Made by a program: the position numbers and the translations under genes. Positions 42,905-50,877 of a stretch of DNA of 61,943 nucleotides are shown piece by piece. The stretch lies in the NCBI GenBank assembly GCA_004558185.1, contig SFDP01000007.1, forward strand, positions 1 to 61,943, given 5' to 3'. The notes beneath the pieces are model-generated. The model did no database searches. It had not been told where the DNA came from and saw only the letters and a list, made by a program, of their open reading frames with translations. The first letter of the stretch is position 1. Each line of letters begins with the position of its first letter. This DNA is from Lachnospiraceae bacterium (GTDB taxonomy: Bacteria; Bacillota; Clostridia; Lachnospirales; Lachnospiraceae).

Positions 42905-43615
42905 ATGAGTGCAGTAATGGATTACGTCTGTATAGACCTGGAAACTACTGGCCTAAGTCCTAAAACGGACAGGATTATTGAGGTTGGAGCAGCAAGAGTC
43001 AGGCAGGGAAGGGTGACAGATACCTATCAGCGTCTTATTGATCCCAGAATGCAGTTGGAGGAGCGAATCGAGGAGCTTACCGGAATCAGTAACAGCGATT
43101 TGAAGGGACAGCCCGCTCTGGAGGAGATCCTTCCTGAATTGGAAGTTTTCCTTGGAGAAGATATTCTGGTGGGACATCGAATCGGCTTTGACTATTCTTT
43201 CTTGAAACGTGCATTCGTTAATGGAAAAAAAGAATTTGAGAAGCAGGGAATAGATACGCTGAAGCTGGCCAGAGCTTTGGTAACAGACTGTGAAAGCAAA
43301 AGGCTGGAAAGCCTGTGCCGGTATTTTTCTATAAACCATCAGGCGCACAGGGCATTGGGAGATGTGCTTGCTACAGTTGACCTTTATCAGAAGCTGGCAG
43401 AGGATTACTGGCAGGAAGAAAGGAAGGAAATTTTTCTTCCCCGGCAACTGATTTATCGAGTGAAAAAAGAGAGCCCAATTACCAGGGCTCAGCTTGAACG
43501 GTTGCAAAGGGTGCTGGAGAAGCATCAGGTGAAGCCGTCGGTGGAAATTGCCTCTCTCACCAGAAATGAAGCTAGTCGTTATCTGGATCAGTTGTATGCA
43601 GTATACGGACGATAG
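42905..43615 (+). CDS. DEDDh 3'-5' exonuclease (DnaQ/PolC-like)
   Basis: It has the exonuclease fold of PolC/DnaQ proofreading domains: Exo I VCIDLETTGLSP (Asp and Glu), Exo II VGHRIGFDYSFL, and the His/Asp of Exo III in HRALGDVLAT. Residues after 165 form a non-catalytic tail. It is not attached to a polymerase. Start is ATG 42905 with GAGGTG upstream. The 3' end overlaps the convergent hypothetical gene by 44 bases. Confidence 0.85.
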   Translation: MSAVMDYVCIDLETTGLSPKTDRIIEVGAARVRQGRVTDTYQRLIDPRMQLEERIEELTGISNSDLKGQPALEEILPELEVFLGEDILVGHRIGFDYSFLKRAFVNGKKEFEKQGIDTLKLARALVTDCESKRLESLCRYFSINHQAHRALGDVLATVDLYQKLAEDYWQEERKEIFLPRQLIYRVKKESPITRAQLERLQRVLEKHQVKPSVEIASLTRNEASRYLDQLYAVYGR

Positions 43616-44216
43616 TATTTTTTCTGGGAGAGTTCAGTTTTTCGGCCTGTGTGATAAGCTCGGATATTTTCCCGGTAAGACCCTGTTCACGATAAATGGA
43701 GGCAGCCAGAGAATAAGAGGAACTGATATCCGTTCCTATAAAGATGGCAGTTTCCAAAACGGTCTGGGCAGCGACGATAAAGCCATTTTCTGCCAGAATA
43801 GAGGCATATTCCTGAAGGAGGGTAATCAAATCGGTATAATTCTGGTCATACTCCGTCAGAAGGGCGAGGTTAGCGACTCCATAGGTTGATTTCAGTTCCG
43901 TGTTGGTGATATAGTTCAGATTAACGATTTTGCTGTTCTCTAAAGCAATGAGGCGCTCTGTGATTTCGCTAATCCGGGGATTTTCCATCAGGACAGCCAG
44001 AGAGGCATTGTCCAGAAGCTGATCGGGAGAGAGCGGGGCAAAAGAAAAGGAGATATAGTTTAAATCCTCCAAGGACTGCTTTCGCACCTCATTGGCAGAA
44101 TTTTCCCTTGCCCAAAAGGCACTCTCACTATTGAGATGAAGCTTGTTATTTCGATTGATGGCATGACGTACCACCAGACAGAGAATGATAAAACTTGCAA
44201 AAAAAGGGAACTTCAT
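43572..44216 (-). CDS. Hypothetical membrane-anchored protein (214 aa)
   Basis: A hydrophobic N-terminus (FPFFASFIILCLVV) could anchor it; the rest is soluble and mostly helical, with TPR-like segments (LLQEYASILAENGFIVAAQTVLETAIFIG, read in parts, and YSLAASIYREQG). I do not recognise a family. AAAGGA lies nine bases before the ATG. It is convergent with the exonuclease and divergent from a 36-residue membrane peptide; a copy of the dispersed repeat separates the latter two. Confidence 0.6.
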   Translation of the reverse strand: MKFPFFASFIILCLVVRHAINRNNKLHLNSESAFWARENSANEVRKQSLEDLNYISFSFAPLSPDQLLDNASLAVLMENPRISEITERLIALENSKIVNLNYITNTELKSTYGVANLALLTEYDQNYTDLITLLQEYASILAENGFIVAAQTVLETAIFIGTDISSSYSLAASIYREQGLTGKISELITQAEKLNSPRKNTIVRILHTTDPDND

Positions 44217-44244
44217 ATATAATATCCTTTCAAGATAAGCAATT

Positions 44245-44327
44245 TGTAACTATTCTGAGTCATGTAAATTTTCAATGCAATGAACATCCTGCTTGCAGGA
44301 ATGAGCCGCAGGAAGGGGGCCAAATTT
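44245..44327 (+). repeat. Dispersed palindromic repeat, copy B (partial)
   Basis: It begins GTAACTATTCTGAGTCATG and matches copy A for about 60 bases, including CTGCTTGCAGGAATG. The right end of the element is replaced by the ribosome binding site (AGGAAGGGGG) of the small membrane ORF. Confidence 0.7.
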
Positions 44328-44438
44328 ATGATTAATTTTCACAATGCAAAGACGAAAAAGATTATATCCTCTGTGATCATCATCTTTCTGGTGCTGGCTA
44401 TGGTAGTACCGACTATTGCATCTTTATTGAGCTACTAA
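44328..44438 (+). CDS. 36-residue single-span membrane peptide
   Basis: ATG to TAA, encoding NFHNAKTKK, then a hydrophobic stretch IISSVIIIFLVLAMVVPTI and ending LLSY. A basic N-terminus followed by one membrane helix gives N-in topology. AGGAAGGGGG lies about nine bases upstream and a terminator 18 bases downstream, so it is a complete, independent transcription unit. It resembles DUF4044-type small membrane proteins of clostridia in layout; the match is only in general form. Too short for the usual gene-length cut-off. Confidence 0.65.
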   Translation: MINFHNAKTKKIISSVIIIFLVLAMVVPTIASLLSY

Positions 44439-44456
44439 TTGGATAAGACAACGATG

Positions 44457-44487
44457 GTGCTAAGGTTATTCAACTTTAGCACATTTT
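44457..44487 (+). terminator. Rho-independent terminator after the 36-aa gene
   Basis: GTGCTAAGGTT pairs with AACTTTAGCAC (one wobble, 4-base loop), then ATTTTG. Confidence 0.75.
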
Positions 44488-44537
44488 GTATCTCTTAGCA
44501 AGAATTCTATGGAAGAAAGTGTCGAATAAAGGAAGAG

Positions 44538-45551
44538 ATGAAACCTGGAAAATTATCAGAAAGTGTATTAAAGCGCTCTATTTTCAAACAGCTTAAATAT
44601 AAACGGCAAGAGGTAATTCAGAGTACAGGGATAGGGGAGGACTGTGCTCTTTTTTCTTTTGGGAATGAGCTGGCAGCACTGTCCACTTCCTCTTTTACGG
44701 TTTTTGGTGAAGAATTGCTGGTGCCTCAGATTGCCGCAGTAATGAATAATGTGGCGGCAGCAGGAGGAAGTCCGCTGGCCTTGTTGGTTTCTGCGATCTT
44801 ACCTAAGGAAATTGAGGAGTCTGAAATCAAGAAACTGGCAGCAGGGGTAGAGGGAATATGCAGCCATATGGGCATTCAGGCAGCAGGCGGAGATACCCGA
44901 ATCAGTCCATGGGTAACAAGACCCCAGCTTACGCTGACTGTGCTGGGAAAGGCAGTACAGGAAAGGGGAATTTCGGGAGAATTTCGTTCCGGTCAGGATG
45001 TAGTCATGACTAAAGCCCTGGGGCTGCTGGGAACGGCGCTTTTGGCCAGACAGAAGAGAGAAATTTTGGAGAAACGGCTGCCGAGCAGATTAATAGACGA
45101 GGCAGCAGGCTTTGCTTCAGAGGTTTGTGTGATTCCGGAGGCCGCCATAGCCATGAAGTCCGGCGTCAGCGGTATGCACGATGTATCCCGGGGAGGTATC
45201 TTTGCTGCTCTTTGGGAACTGGCAGAAAAGGCAGGCGTTGGACTGGAAATTGATATGAAACGCCTTTTGGTTCGCCAGGAAACTATTGAGATAGGTGAAG
45301 TGCTGGGAATCAACCCCTATGAGCTGCATGGAGGAGGAAGCCTTCTGGCGATCTGCGACAGAGGAAGTGATTTGGTTATCCAACTGGAAAAAGAAAATAT
45401 TCCGGCAGTCATCATTGGCCGGACTACTGCTGACAAGGCAAAGGTTTTACTCAATCAGGAGGAAAAACGTTATCTGGATCGTCCTGCGGGGGATTATCTG
45501 GAGGAGCTGTTGGCTGAGCCTATCCAGTGCTCTGACACACTAGTAAAGTAA
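44538..45551 (+). CDS. AIR-synthase/HypE-related protein
   Basis: It belongs to the PurM/HypE/ThiL/SelD superfamily of ATP-binding enzymes. The glycine-rich ATP site is GIGEDCALF near residue 32, with AAVMNNVAAAGGSPLAL and AGGDTRISPW, then GMHDVSRGGIFAALWELAE near 213, and a HypE-type C-terminal GGGSLLAI. There is no C-terminal Cys as in true HypE (it ends CSDTLVK), and no NiFe hydrogenase genes are present, so a hydrogenase role is doubtful. It precedes an Lrp-type regulator and aminotransferase. Confidence 0.8.
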   Translation: MKPGKLSESVLKRSIFKQLKYKRQEVIQSTGIGEDCALFSFGNELAALSTSSFTVFGEELLVPQIAAVMNNVAAAGGSPLALLVSAILPKEIEESEIKKLAAGVEGICSHMGIQAAGGDTRISPWVTRPQLTLTVLGKAVQERGISGEFRSGQDVVMTKALGLLGTALLARQKREILEKRLPSRLIDEAAGFASEVCVIPEAAIAMKSGVSGMHDVSRGGIFAALWELAEKAGVGLEIDMKRLLVRQETIEIGEVLGINPYELHGGGSLLAICDRGSDLVIQLEKENIPAVIIGRTTADKAKVLLNQEEKRYLDRPAGDYLEELLAEPIQCSDTLVK

Positions 45552-45575
45552 TGGGAAAGAACCCTAAAATGAAAA

Positions 45576-45606
45576 TGCTGCCAAAGCAGCAGAATGAGAG
45601 GAAAAA
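45576..45606 (+). promoter_or_regulatory. TGCTGC hairpin fused to RBS, copy 2 (Lrp gene)
   Basis: TGCTGC-CAAA-GCAGCA, then GAATGAGAGG, five bases and ATG 45607. It matches copy 3 in all but two positions. Confidence 0.75.
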
Positions 45607-46089
45607 ATGAGAGAAAAAATCTTACAGATTGTAGAAAAAAACAGCCGTATTGATTTAAAGGAGCTGGCCATTATCCTTGGAGTAGAGGAAACGGATATTG
45701 TGGAAGAAATGCATAAAATGGAGGAGGAAGGGATAATCTGCGGTTATCACACCCTGATTGATTGGGAAAAGACCAGTCTGGATAAGGTAAATGCCCTGAT
45801 CGAGGTTCGGGTTACCCCCCAGAGAGGCCAGGGCTTTGACAGTATTGCGGAACGGATTTACAAATACCCGGAGGTGACAGCGGTATACCTGATGTCCGGT
45901 GGCTTTGATCTTTTGGTGATTTTGGAGGGAAAGAGCCTTAAGGAGATTTCCTCCTTCGTCAGTGACAAATTGTCTACGCTGGATACGGTACTCAGTACAG
46001 CTACCCATTTTATTCTGAAAAAATACAAGGACCATGGAACCATTTTAACGAAAAAGAGAGTTGATGAAAGAGAGATGTTTACCCCATGA
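45607..46089 (+). CDS. Lrp/AsnC-family transcriptional regulator
   Basis: A 160-residue regulator with an N-terminal helix-turn-helix (IDLKELAIILGVEETDIVEEMHKMEEEGII read in parts) and a C-terminal RAM ligand-binding domain (VTAVYLMSGGFDLLVILEG). Lrp-type proteins sense amino acids as octamers. It overlaps the following aminotransferase by four bases (ATGA), so it is coupled to an enzyme of amino acid metabolism that it may control. The last 25 residues are an extension. Confidence 0.88.
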   Translation: MREKILQIVEKNSRIDLKELAIILGVEETDIVEEMHKMEEEGIICGYHTLIDWEKTSLDKVNALIEVRVTPQRGQGFDSIAERIYKYPEVTAVYLMSGGFDLLVILEGKSLKEISSFVSDKLSTLDTVLSTATHFILKKYKDHGTILTKKRVDEREMFTP

Positions 46090-47258
46090 GAAACCCATTA
46101 TCTGATAAAGTTGTTGAAATAAAGCCTTCAGGTATTCGTAAATTTTTTGACATTGTCAGCGAAATGAAGGATGCCATTTCCCTGGGTGTGGGAGAACCCG
46201 ATTTTGACACACCCTGGCATATTCGTGATGAGGGAATTTACTCCCTGGAAAAAGGGAGAACCTTTTATACCTCTAATGCCGGCTTAAAGGAACTGAAAAT
46301 CGAAATCTGCAATTATCTGAGGCGAAGAATCGGTGTGGAATATGATTATCATACAGAAACCATTGTAACGGTGGGAGGCTCCGAGGCCATTGATATTGCT
46401 CTTCGTGCCATGATTAATCCGGGAGAAGAGGTAATTATCCCTCAGCCCAGTTATGTTTCCTATGAGCCCTGTGCCATTCTTTGCGATGCAGTACCGGTGA
46501 TCATTAATCTGAAGGCGGAAAATGACTTTCGCTTAACGGCCCGGGAGCTGCGGGAGGCCATTACAGAAAAAACGAAGATATTAATTTTACCCTTCCCCAA
46601 TAATCCTACCGGGGCTATCATGGAAAAGGAGGACTTGGAGGCCATTGCAGAGGTTATCCGAGAAAAGGATATCTTTGTGATATCTGATGAAATCTATTCG
46701 GAGCTGTCCTATAAGGGAGATCATGTTTCCATTGCAAGTCTTCCGGGAATGCAGGAAAGAACCATTCTCATTAACGGTTTCTCCAAAGCCTATGCCATGA
46801 CAGGCTGGAGACTGGGCTATGCCTGTGGGCCGAAGTCTATCATCGAACAAATGATTAAAATTCATCAGTTTGCCATTATGTGTGCACCTACCACCAGCCA
46901 GTATGCAGCGGTGGAGGCTTTGCGTAATGGTGATGAGGATGTAGCTATGATGCGGGAATCCTATGACCAGAGAAGAAGATACCTGCTTCATGCCTTTAAG
47001 GAGATGGGATTGCCCTGCTTTGAACCTTATGGTGCATTTTATGTATTTCCCTGTATCAAAGAATTTGGTATGACCAGTGAGGAATTTGCCACCCGCTTTC
47101 TGGAGGAAGAAAAAGTGGCAGTGGTTCCGGGAACGGCTTTTGGTGACAGTGGAGAGGGCTTTTTAAGAATTTCTTATGCCTATTCTTTGGATAATTTGCG
47201 GGAAGCTATTGGAAGGCTGGCTATTTTTGTAGGCAGATTGAAAAAGGAGAAAGGTTGA
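46086..47258 (+). CDS. Class I/II PLP-dependent aminotransferase
   Basis: A cytoplasmic aminotransferase of 390 residues. The PLP lysine is in NGFSKAYAMTGWRLGYA near residue 233; other motifs are GVGEPDFDTPWHI near 35, the PNNPTGA box near 170 and ISDEIYSEL near 199. The sequence resembles AspC/PatA-type aspartate or aromatic aminotransferases of Firmicutes; the substrate cannot be set. It is translationally coupled to the Lrp regulator. Confidence 0.9.
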   Translation: MRNPLSDKVVEIKPSGIRKFFDIVSEMKDAISLGVGEPDFDTPWHIRDEGIYSLEKGRTFYTSNAGLKELKIEICNYLRRRIGVEYDYHTETIVTVGGSEAIDIALRAMINPGEEVIIPQPSYVSYEPCAILCDAVPVIINLKAENDFRLTARELREAITEKTKILILPFPNNPTGAIMEKEDLEAIAEVIREKDIFVISDEIYSELSYKGDHVSIASLPGMQERTILINGFSKAYAMTGWRLGYACGPKSIIEQMIKIHQFAIMCAPTTSQYAAVEALRNGDEDVAMMRESYDQRRRYLLHAFKEMGLPCFEPYGAFYVFPCIKEFGMTSEEFATRFLEEEKVAVVPGTAFGDSGEGFLRISYAYSLDNLREAIGRLAIFVGRLKKEKG

Positions 47259-47318
47259 AAGAATTAGATTCTTTCAACCCGGGATCCCAGCTAATGCACA
47301 AAGTCCCTGTGATTAAAA

Positions 47319-47348
47319 TGCTGCTAAAGCAGCAGAATGAGAGGAAAA
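47319..47348 (+). promoter_or_regulatory. TGCTGC hairpin fused to RBS, copy 3 (trmL)
   Basis: TGCTGC-TAAA-GCAGCA, then GAATGAGAGG, four bases and ATG 47349. Confidence 0.75.
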
Positions 47349-47843
47349 ATGAACATTATTTTACATCAGCCGGAAATTCCTGCCAATACCGGAAATATCG
47401 GCAGAACCTGTGTAGCCACAGGTTCTGTCCTTCATTTAATTGAGCCGTTGGGATTTCGCCTGAATGAAAAGGAAGTAAAACGGGCGGGAATGGACTATTG
47501 GGAGCATCTTGAGGTAAAGCGTTACGTTAACTTTGGGGAATTTCTGGAGAAGAATCCCAAGGCAAAAATCTGGATGGCTACCACTAAGGCAAAGCATATT
47601 TATACGGAAGTAGAATATGGGGCCGATGACTACATTATGTTTGGAAAGGAAAGTGCAGGAATACCGGAAGAAATTCTGGTTGATTATGAGGATACCTGCA
47701 TAAGGATTCCCATGCTGGATAAGATTCGCTCCCTGAATCTGTCTAATGCCGTTTCTGTCGTTCTCTATGAGGCCTTAAGGCAGAATGGCTTTAAGGGGAT
47801 GCAGCATGAGGGACAGCTCCACCATTTAGAGTGGAAAAAATAA
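47349..47843 (+). CDS. trmL: tRNA (cytidine/uridine-34-2'-O)-methyltransferase
   Basis: A SPOUT methyltransferase of 164 residues that 2'-O-methylates the wobble base of tRNA-Leu isoacceptors. Family motifs are HQPEIPANTGNIGRTC at the N-terminus, GKESAGIPEEIL near 100 and the knot IRSLNLSNAVSVVLYEALRQ near 128-147. The start is ATG 47349, as for the related leader copies, rather than the in-frame ATG 47337 inside the leader. Confidence 0.93.
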   Translation: MNIILHQPEIPANTGNIGRTCVATGSVLHLIEPLGFRLNEKEVKRAGMDYWEHLEVKRYVNFGEFLEKNPKAKIWMATTKAKHIYTEVEYGADDYIMFGKESAGIPEEILVDYEDTCIRIPMLDKIRSLNLSNAVSVVLYEALRQNGFKGMQHEGQLHHLEWKK

Positions 47844-47857
47844 AGCTGTCCCTTTAT
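47809..47857 (+). terminator. Terminator-like stem at the end of trmL
   Basis: AGGGACAGCT (in the last codons of trmL) pairs exactly with AGCTGTCCCT, with an inner CCAC/GTGG stem, then TTAT. It could stop transcription between trmL and the convergent gene. Confidence 0.55.
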
Positions 47858-47879
47858 CTATTCTCAACTATTTTGAGGC

Positions 47880-48557
47880 TTATAGAAAAAAAGCCAGAAA
47901 AATCCACAAAAAGATGAGGCCTGTTATGGTGAGTAATGTAATAAAACTTGACCATTGGGCGTACTCATATATACCTAAAATGATGGATAAGGCTATTTGC
48001 CAAAGCAGACAAGACCTTTTTTCGGATTTTTGAGCTTTGTGCTGTATGTAGGAAACGATAAAAAGGCTAATGCAGGCATATAGAAAAATCCGAATAGGAA
48101 ACAGATCAGATATGGAATAGTCTTTTAGGAGTAGAACACTATAAGGGATAGACCATGACCATAGAAGAGATCCTCTGTTGCTGATGATAGCTGGTGATAC
48201 ATCCTCTTTCTTATAGGCATTTTGGATATTTCCTATTTTGAAGGAGTGAATGACCATTATAGTGCTTAACAAGACCATTAAAGCGGTAATAATAAACACC
48301 ATACGCATATCTTTGTGCTGAAAATAAAGATAAAGACAATATATCGTTCCAAAAGATATTTGCCAGACTAGAAACAAAAATTGATTTAATACAGAGGCAG
48401 CCTTTAAAGCAGGAAATAGGATACCTGATAAAAAGAAGCCGTACAAGTAAACATCTATATAATCCGCCCTTTCTTTATACAAACAGCATAGAAGTATCAA
48501 TCCGCCCAACCAAAGCCAGAAGTAGAGTTGTAATTTTTTATTCATCGTTTTTACCAT
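47880..48557 (-). CDS. Hypothetical polytopic membrane protein (225 aa)
   Basis: Seven or eight hydrophobic segments, no conserved motif and no recognised family. Segments include LQLYFWLWLGGLILLCCL near the N-terminus and LLTITGLIFLWIFLAFFL at the C-terminus. ATG 48557 or 48545 may be the start; neither has a strong ribosome binding site. It is the last gene before the histidine kinase on the same strand, with about 108 bases to spare, and could be cotranscribed. AT content is higher than in flanking genes. Confidence 0.55.
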   Translation of the reverse strand: MVKTMNKKLQLYFWLWLGGLILLCCLYKERADYIDVYLYGFFLSGILFPALKAASVLNQFLFLVWQISFGTIYCLYLYFQHKDMRMVFIITALMVLLSTIMVIHSFKIGNIQNAYKKEDVSPAIISNRGSLLWSWSIPYSVLLLKDYSISDLFPIRIFLYACISLFIVSYIQHKAQKSEKRSCLLWQIALSIILGIYEYAQWSSFITLLTITGLIFLWIFLAFFL

Positions 48558-48665
48558 AACTGCTTTGAAGCCTTTCTTTTGATCCGGTTCCGTTTCCGCC
48601 TGGTCTTTTTATATTTTTAAAATACCAGATAATTCCATTATTTTCCAGAATAACTCCGTAAACGG

Positions 48666-50093
48666 TCAAATTTCCTCTTCCTCATCGTAGGCAATGGGCA
48701 GAGAAAAGACGAATTCGGTGCCAACCCCTTCCGTACTGATTACATTGATATTCTCGTCATGGGATTGAATAATTTCCCGAGTGATAGATAAGCCCAGACC
48801 GGTTCCCTTCTTGTCCTTTCCCCTGGACAGGTCGGTCTTATAAAACCGATTCCAAATCTGCTTCAGGCTGTCCTTGGGAATGCCGATACCACTGTCCTTA
48901 ACGGAAACAAAAATTTTGCTGTGCTTTTCATAGGTTTCAATCTTGATGGCGGAATCGGGATGGGAGAACTTAATGGCATTATCCAGAAGATTATAAAGCA
49001 CCTGCTGAATTTTCCCCATATCAGCCTTTACCGGCATAAGCTCACCGGTTAAAATCAGCTTTATGGCGATCCTTTTATCTCGACAGGAAGGTTCAAAGCT
49101 GGTTACAGTATCCCGGATGACCCGATTCAAATCAAAAACTGTTTTTTCCAGAATCATTCCCTTAGTATTCAGATTGTTCAATGTAAGTAAGGAGTTGGTC
49201 AGCTTGATCAGCCGCTGGGTTTCGTTGAGAACGATACCAATATATTTGGGATAATCCTCAGTGGCTATGGTGCCATCTAACATAGCCTCCAAAAAGCCTC
49301 GGATGGAGGTCAGAGGAGAACGAAAGTCATGGGAAACATTGGCCACCAGCTTCTTCTGGTTATCCTCACTCTTGGCAATTTCACCTGCCATATAGGAGAG
49401 GGTGGAAGCCAGATAGCCCATCTCGTCTTCACTTTCAATCTGCAATTCATAGTGCATATTACCGCTGGCATACTGTTCCGTAGCAGTAGTAATTTTTCTC
49501 AGTGGGATGTACACAATCTCCGTAAAAAAAATCAGAATAATCAGAGAAAGTAAAAACAGCAGAATCAGCATAATATAAGAAATCTTAAGGAGATTTTCTT
49601 TAGAGGCTATGAGGGAGTCCATACTGCTGTGAATAACCACATATCCCTTTACCGTATAGTTTGAGGTAATGGGGGCAAATACACTGAGCATATCCTCTTC
49701 AAAGGAATCAAAAAAATTCCCGATAGTGTAGTAGGAGCCTAGGGTTACGGTAGGGTCAAAGTTCTCTACTATCCGTTCGTTTTCCACATCCACAGGCTGA
49801 GTGGAGTCCAAAATCATCCGGCCGGAGGGATTGATAATCCATATGGTGGCTGAAAGATAAGTATCCAGGGCATCTAACTGTTTTTTTACTGTATCCAGAG
49901 AAACGGTAGTGTCGTAAAGATCAAAGGCATAGGTGTTGGCAATCAGAGTGGCCTCCTTATACAGGGCATCTGCTTTTTCCCGCTTTAAATGCTCCAGGGT
50001 CATGTTGGAAACAAAAACAGCTACCACAATGAAACCAAAAATACCAAAAATCAGATAGGCCAGACAAAATTTCCAGTAGAGAGTCTTACGCAT
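48666..50093 (-). CDS. PhoR-like sensor histidine kinase
   Basis: A 475-residue membrane kinase: membrane segment near residues 10-30, an extracytoplasmic region of about 135 residues, a second segment near 168-190, HAMP, HisKA with VANVSHDFRSPLTSIRGFLEAML (His near 254), and HATPase boxes NLLDNAIKFS, DSGIGIPKDSL and GTGLGLSITREI. It starts two bases after the regulator stop (GAGGTGAC as RBS). Possible roles include phosphate or envelope sensing; the signal is unknown. Confidence 0.9.
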   Translation of the reverse strand: MRKTLYWKFCLAYLIFGIFGFIVVAVFVSNMTLEHLKREKADALYKEATLIANTYAFDLYDTTVSLDTVKKQLDALDTYLSATIWIINPSGRMILDSTQPVDVENERIVENFDPTVTLGSYYTIGNFFDSFEEDMLSVFAPITSNYTVKGYVVIHSSMDSLIASKENLLKISYIMLILLFLLSLIILIFFTEIVYIPLRKITTATEQYASGNMHYELQIESEDEMGYLASTLSYMAGEIAKSEDNQKKLVANVSHDFRSPLTSIRGFLEAMLDGTIATEDYPKYIGIVLNETQRLIKLTNSLLTLNNLNTKGMILEKTVFDLNRVIRDTVTSFEPSCRDKRIAIKLILTGELMPVKADMGKIQQVLYNLLDNAIKFSHPDSAIKIETYEKHSKIFVSVKDSGIGIPKDSLKQIWNRFYKTDLSRGKDKKGTGLGLSITREIIQSHDENINVISTEGVGTEFVFSLPIAYDEEEEI

Positions 50094-50095
50094 TC

Positions 50096-50794
50096 TTATG
50101 TCACCTCAAATTTGTAGCCGATTCCCCAGATAGTGGCAATCCGCCAGTTTGCATGATCCTTAATCTTTTCCCTAAGGCGTTTAATATGCACATCTACAGT
50201 ACGGGTATCTCCAATATACTCATATCCCCAAATCTGATCCAGAAGCTGCTCCCTGGTAAAAACATGGTTGGGAGAGGCAGCAAGGAAATATAAAAGCTCC
50301 AGTTCCTTGGGGGGCATATCTACCGTTTTTCCCCTGTACATGACAGAGTAATTGGTCTGATTGATGACCAGCTCCGGATATTCCACGCATTTGATATCGG
50401 ACTTTTCCTGGGTACTTGGAAGGGGCTTGAATCTCCTCAAGACGGCTTTAACCCGTGCCACCAGCTCCTTGGTATCAAAAGGCTTTTCCATATAATCATC
50501 GGCACCCAGCTCCAGACCCAAAACCTTATCGAAAACCTCACCCTTTGCGGAAAGCATAATAATGGGAGTAGAGGAACCGGCTCTCACCTGACGGCAGACC
50601 TGATAGCCATCAATGCCCGGGAGCATTAAATCCAGAATAATCAGATTGGGGGAAAAGCTGTCCAAAGCCTTAAGGGCAGATTCACCATCATAGACGATCA
50701 TCGTTTCAAAGCATTCCTTAGTTAAATAGAGGGAAATCAAATCCGCAATATTCTGATCATCATCAACGATTAAAATTTTTTGTTTGGCTGCCAT
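50096..50794 (-). CDS. PhoB/OmpR-family response regulator
   Basis: A 232-residue regulator with the acidic pocket LIVDDDQ, phosphoacceptor Asp in LIILDLMLPGIDGYQ, EKPFDTKELVARV and a winged helix ending RIATIWGIGYKFE. It is the first gene of a regulator-kinase operon transcribed on the minus strand; AAGGAG lies six bases before the ATG. No DNA target is evident in the window. Confidence 0.92.
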   Translation of the reverse strand: MAAKQKILIVDDDQNIADLISLYLTKECFETMIVYDGESALKALDSFSPNLIILDLMLPGIDGYQVCRQVRAGSSTPIIMLSAKGEVFDKVLGLELGADDYMEKPFDTKELVARVKAVLRRFKPLPSTQEKSDIKCVEYPELVINQTNYSVMYRGKTVDMPPKELELLYFLAASPNHVFTREQLLDQIWGYEYIGDTRTVDVHIKRLREKIKDHANWRIATIWGIGYKFEVT

Positions 50795-50877
50795 AATAAA
50801 CTCCTTTCTTTACCTGAAGAAATGATTGCATTAGAGTCCTGCTGCTTGCAGATTAAGCATAACTGAAAGCTGATCCA

